From positions 1-22,028 of the forward strand of contig JAEOTG010000082.1 in the NCBI GenBank assembly GCA_016839985.1: a stretch of DNA of 22,028 nt, in the 5' to 3' direction. This document shows positions 20,966 through 22,028 of this stretch, piece by piece. The DNA is from Candidatus Heimdallarchaeota archaeon. Its GTDB lineage: Archaea > Asgardarchaeota > Heimdallarchaeia > Heimdallarchaeales > Heimdallarchaeaceae. The notes under the pieces were generated by a model. The model did not search any database and was not told where the DNA came from. It was given only the letters and a program-made list of their open reading frames with translations. Numbering within the stretch: position 1 is the stretch's first letter; every line of letters begins with the position of its first letter. The translations under genes were made by a program, and so were the position numbers.

Positions 20966-21922
20966 ATGAATCTAAGGAAAATTCTTGGAACTTATCAAAT
21001 TTTTATTCTTTCACTTTTGTTTATTCTAATACCTTTCACAGGTATATTAATCTGGTACGGTGTAGACAAGAGTACTAATCCAACTATTACTATTACAGAA
21101 AGTAATATCAAGCGAATAGCGGATAAAGGCTCAGGTACATTAGAAGATCCATATATTATTGAAAATAGGCACATTAAAACTAGGCAAGCATATGGAATGA
21201 GAATAGGAGAACTTTCATCATTTTTAATTATTCGAAATTGTACTTTTGAAGCAAGAAATATAGGACTGTCAATATCTTATTGTTACAATGATATTGATAC
21301 TTCCAATATTAATCTTCGAATGTTAAGAATCTATGATAACAAATTTGAAGGCTGTTCTCTAAGTACTTATTATTGTTATTTTCTAGATATTGTTAACAAT
21401 TCGTTAAATACAAATTTATTATTGTCCTCTGTCGAATGTGAATGTGTTACATATGTTAATAATACCTTTCATAATCATGGACTTAGTTTTTATGGTTCTA
21501 ATCTTGAATTTAAAAACAACAAATTTATTTCTTGCACTTATGTTAGTTTAAAAAGTGGAGAAAATATTACTTTTTGCTACAACCTTCTTGAGAATACTTC
21601 TTTGGGTTTGGAAACTCATTATAGCTATATTCATCACAACACCTTTCAAGATACTAATGATTATGCAATTCACATATCGTGTTGGTACTATGGTGATGAT
21701 AATAAAACTTTCAATTCTATTCACCATAATAATTTTATCAACAATATAGATCCAGAAGGTTCTTCACAAGCATACGATCAAGCAGCTAATAACACGTGGT
21801 ATGATCCTGACACATTGGAAGGAAATTATTGGAGCAATTACAACGGTACAGGGTACTATTACATTGATGGTCCAGCTAATGCGTTTGATCCTTATCCATT
21901 ACTTACTCCAGTAGAGATATAA
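20966..21922 (+). CDS. Exported right-handed beta-helix (NosD-like) protein
   Basis: 318 residues. One N-terminal hydrophobic segment (about 11-31, FILSLLFILIPFTGILIWYG) acts as signal peptide or anchor; the rest is outside the cell. The entry motif GSGTLEDPYIIENRHI (56-71) and the end NTWYDPDTLEGNYWSNYNG with DGPANAFDPYPL are the standard boundaries of archaeal NosD/CASH-type beta-helix proteins. Between them are repeated coils of the type (I/F)xxNxF: RIYDNKFEGC, DIVNNSL, TYVNNTFHNH, EFKNNKFISC, YIHHNTFQDT and SIHHNNFINN. The coils include nine cysteines, unusual for the family. Likely a surface protein that binds or cuts carbohydrate; no catalytic residues can be named. Monocistronic, divergent from the radical SAM operon. 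Confidence 0.85.
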   Translation: MNLRKILGTYQIFILSLLFILIPFTGILIWYGVDKSTNPTITITESNIKRIADKGSGTLEDPYIIENRHIKTRQAYGMRIGELSSFLIIRNCTFEARNIGLSISYCYNDIDTSNINLRMLRIYDNKFEGCSLSTYYCYFLDIVNNSLNTNLLLSSVECECVTYVNNTFHNHGLSFYGSNLEFKNNKFISCTYVSLKSGENITFCYNLLENTSLGLETHYSYIHHNTFQDTNDYAIHISCWYYGDDNKTFNSIHHNNFINNIDPEGSSQAYDQAANNTWYDPDTLEGNYWSNYNGTGYYYIDGPANAFDPYPLLTPVEI

Positions 21923-21934
21923 AATGAAAAAGTA

Positions 21935-22028
21935 TGGTGGCTCGAGCGAGTTTCGATCTCGCGACCTCGAGATGTGCTCATCTGAGGGTCACAGCTGTTT
22001 CCACTAGCCCTTGTTTTCTAGATTATGA
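21935..22028 (-). tRNA. tRNA with CAT anticodon (probably elongator Met), intron-containing, 5' part outside window
   Basis: Minus strand: 3' half complete, with stem TCTCG (21968-21972), variable loop AGGTC, T arm GCGAG-ATCGAAA-CTCGC, acceptor TCGAGCC (21939-21945), discriminator A and CCA (21935-21937). At the window edge the first bases TCATA fit loop positions 33-37 with anticodon CAT. The D arm and 5' acceptor lie beyond base 22028. Position 39-41 is TCT, not the CCC of initiator tRNA, and AGGTC is usual in elongator Met; tRNA-Ile with modified CAT cannot be excluded. Confidence 0.75.
21974..22023 (-). other. Intron of the CAT-anticodon tRNA
   Basis: About 50 nt between position 37 and 38. 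On the minus strand the anticodon-side TCA (with C32 presumed beyond the edge) pairs with TGAG near the intron end, followed by a CAC bulge before the 3' exon, and TCT pairs with AGA after a TAA bulge: a near-canonical bulge-helix-bulge. The boundary may shift by one base. Confidence 0.65.

Noticed and set aside
21935..22028. Initiator tRNA-Met call for the right-edge tRNA
   Set aside because: A54/A60 fits an initiator, but the 39-41 bases TCT do not give the three G-C pairs of initiators.
1..22028. CRISPR arrays, insertion sequences, transposases, prophage genes
   Set aside because: No regularly spaced repeats, terminal inverted repeats, transposase or integrase motifs were seen on either strand.

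Overview
The window is AT-rich archaeal DNA, most likely from an Asgard archaeon (Lokiarchaeia-like). The sequence reasons are: a Ras/Rab-type small GTPase with the DIGGQE form of switch II; a class II tRNA-Ser(CGA) and two tRNAs split by short introns next to the anticodon; BRE/TATA promoters about 26 nt upstream of ATG codons (leaderless pattern) alongside clear Shine-Dalgarno starts (GAGG, GGTGAT); a FAU-1-type ribonuclease, DUF2797 and family 4 uracil-DNA glycosylase; and an exported beta-helix protein of the style that is abundant in Lokiarchaeia. The lineage is an inference; no rRNA is present.

Layout. 1-1415 (minus): a SufS-like cysteine desulfurase cut by the window edge, preceded by an 80-residue winged-helix-like protein with a CxxC. 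1487-3855 (minus): DUF2797 protein and FAU-1 ribonuclease, 2 nt apart. 3949-4031 (minus): tRNA-Ser(CGA). 4123-6082 (minus): three tandem paralogs, each with signal peptide, FKBP-like outer domain, one membrane helix and a cytoplasmic eight-cysteine B-box/RING-like zinc module, each with its own near-identical promoter. 6234-6341 (plus): tRNA-Asp(GTC) with a 30-nt intron. 6402-9947 (minus): Rab-like GTPase, HIT protein, GHMP sugar kinase and an MtaD/DadD-type deaminase. 9998-12505 (plus, divergent): family 4 UDG, phosphohexomutase and a small membrane protein. 12523-15023 (minus): an alpha/beta-hydrolase with a Cys nucleophile and an Atg22/UMF1-like MFS transporter. 15024-15321: a 298-bp gap with a strongly folding element that may be an RNA. 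15322-17204: HAD hydrolase (plus), 4-TM protein (minus) and cyclophilin (plus). 17327-20744 (minus): a four-gene operon in which a radical SAM/SPASM enzyme and a methyltransferase-TPR protein lie between two paralogous multi-TM proteins. 20966-21922 (plus): exported beta-helix protein. 21935 to the edge (minus): the 3' part of an intron-containing tRNA with anticodon CAT.

How the genes may work together. The deaminase and sugar kinase are translationally coupled, and with the nearby HIT protein and phosphohexomutase suggest nucleoside/sugar salvage. UDG and the DUF2797 protein both end in the same PCNA-binding (PIP-box) octapeptide pattern, which links the uncharacterised DUF2797 protein to replication-coupled DNA repair. 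The two best candidates for an undescribed system are the radical SAM/methyltransferase operon bracketed by duplicated membrane proteins, and the tandem FKBP-TM-zinc-finger proteins. Both assignments come from reading the sequence only; no database search was possible.
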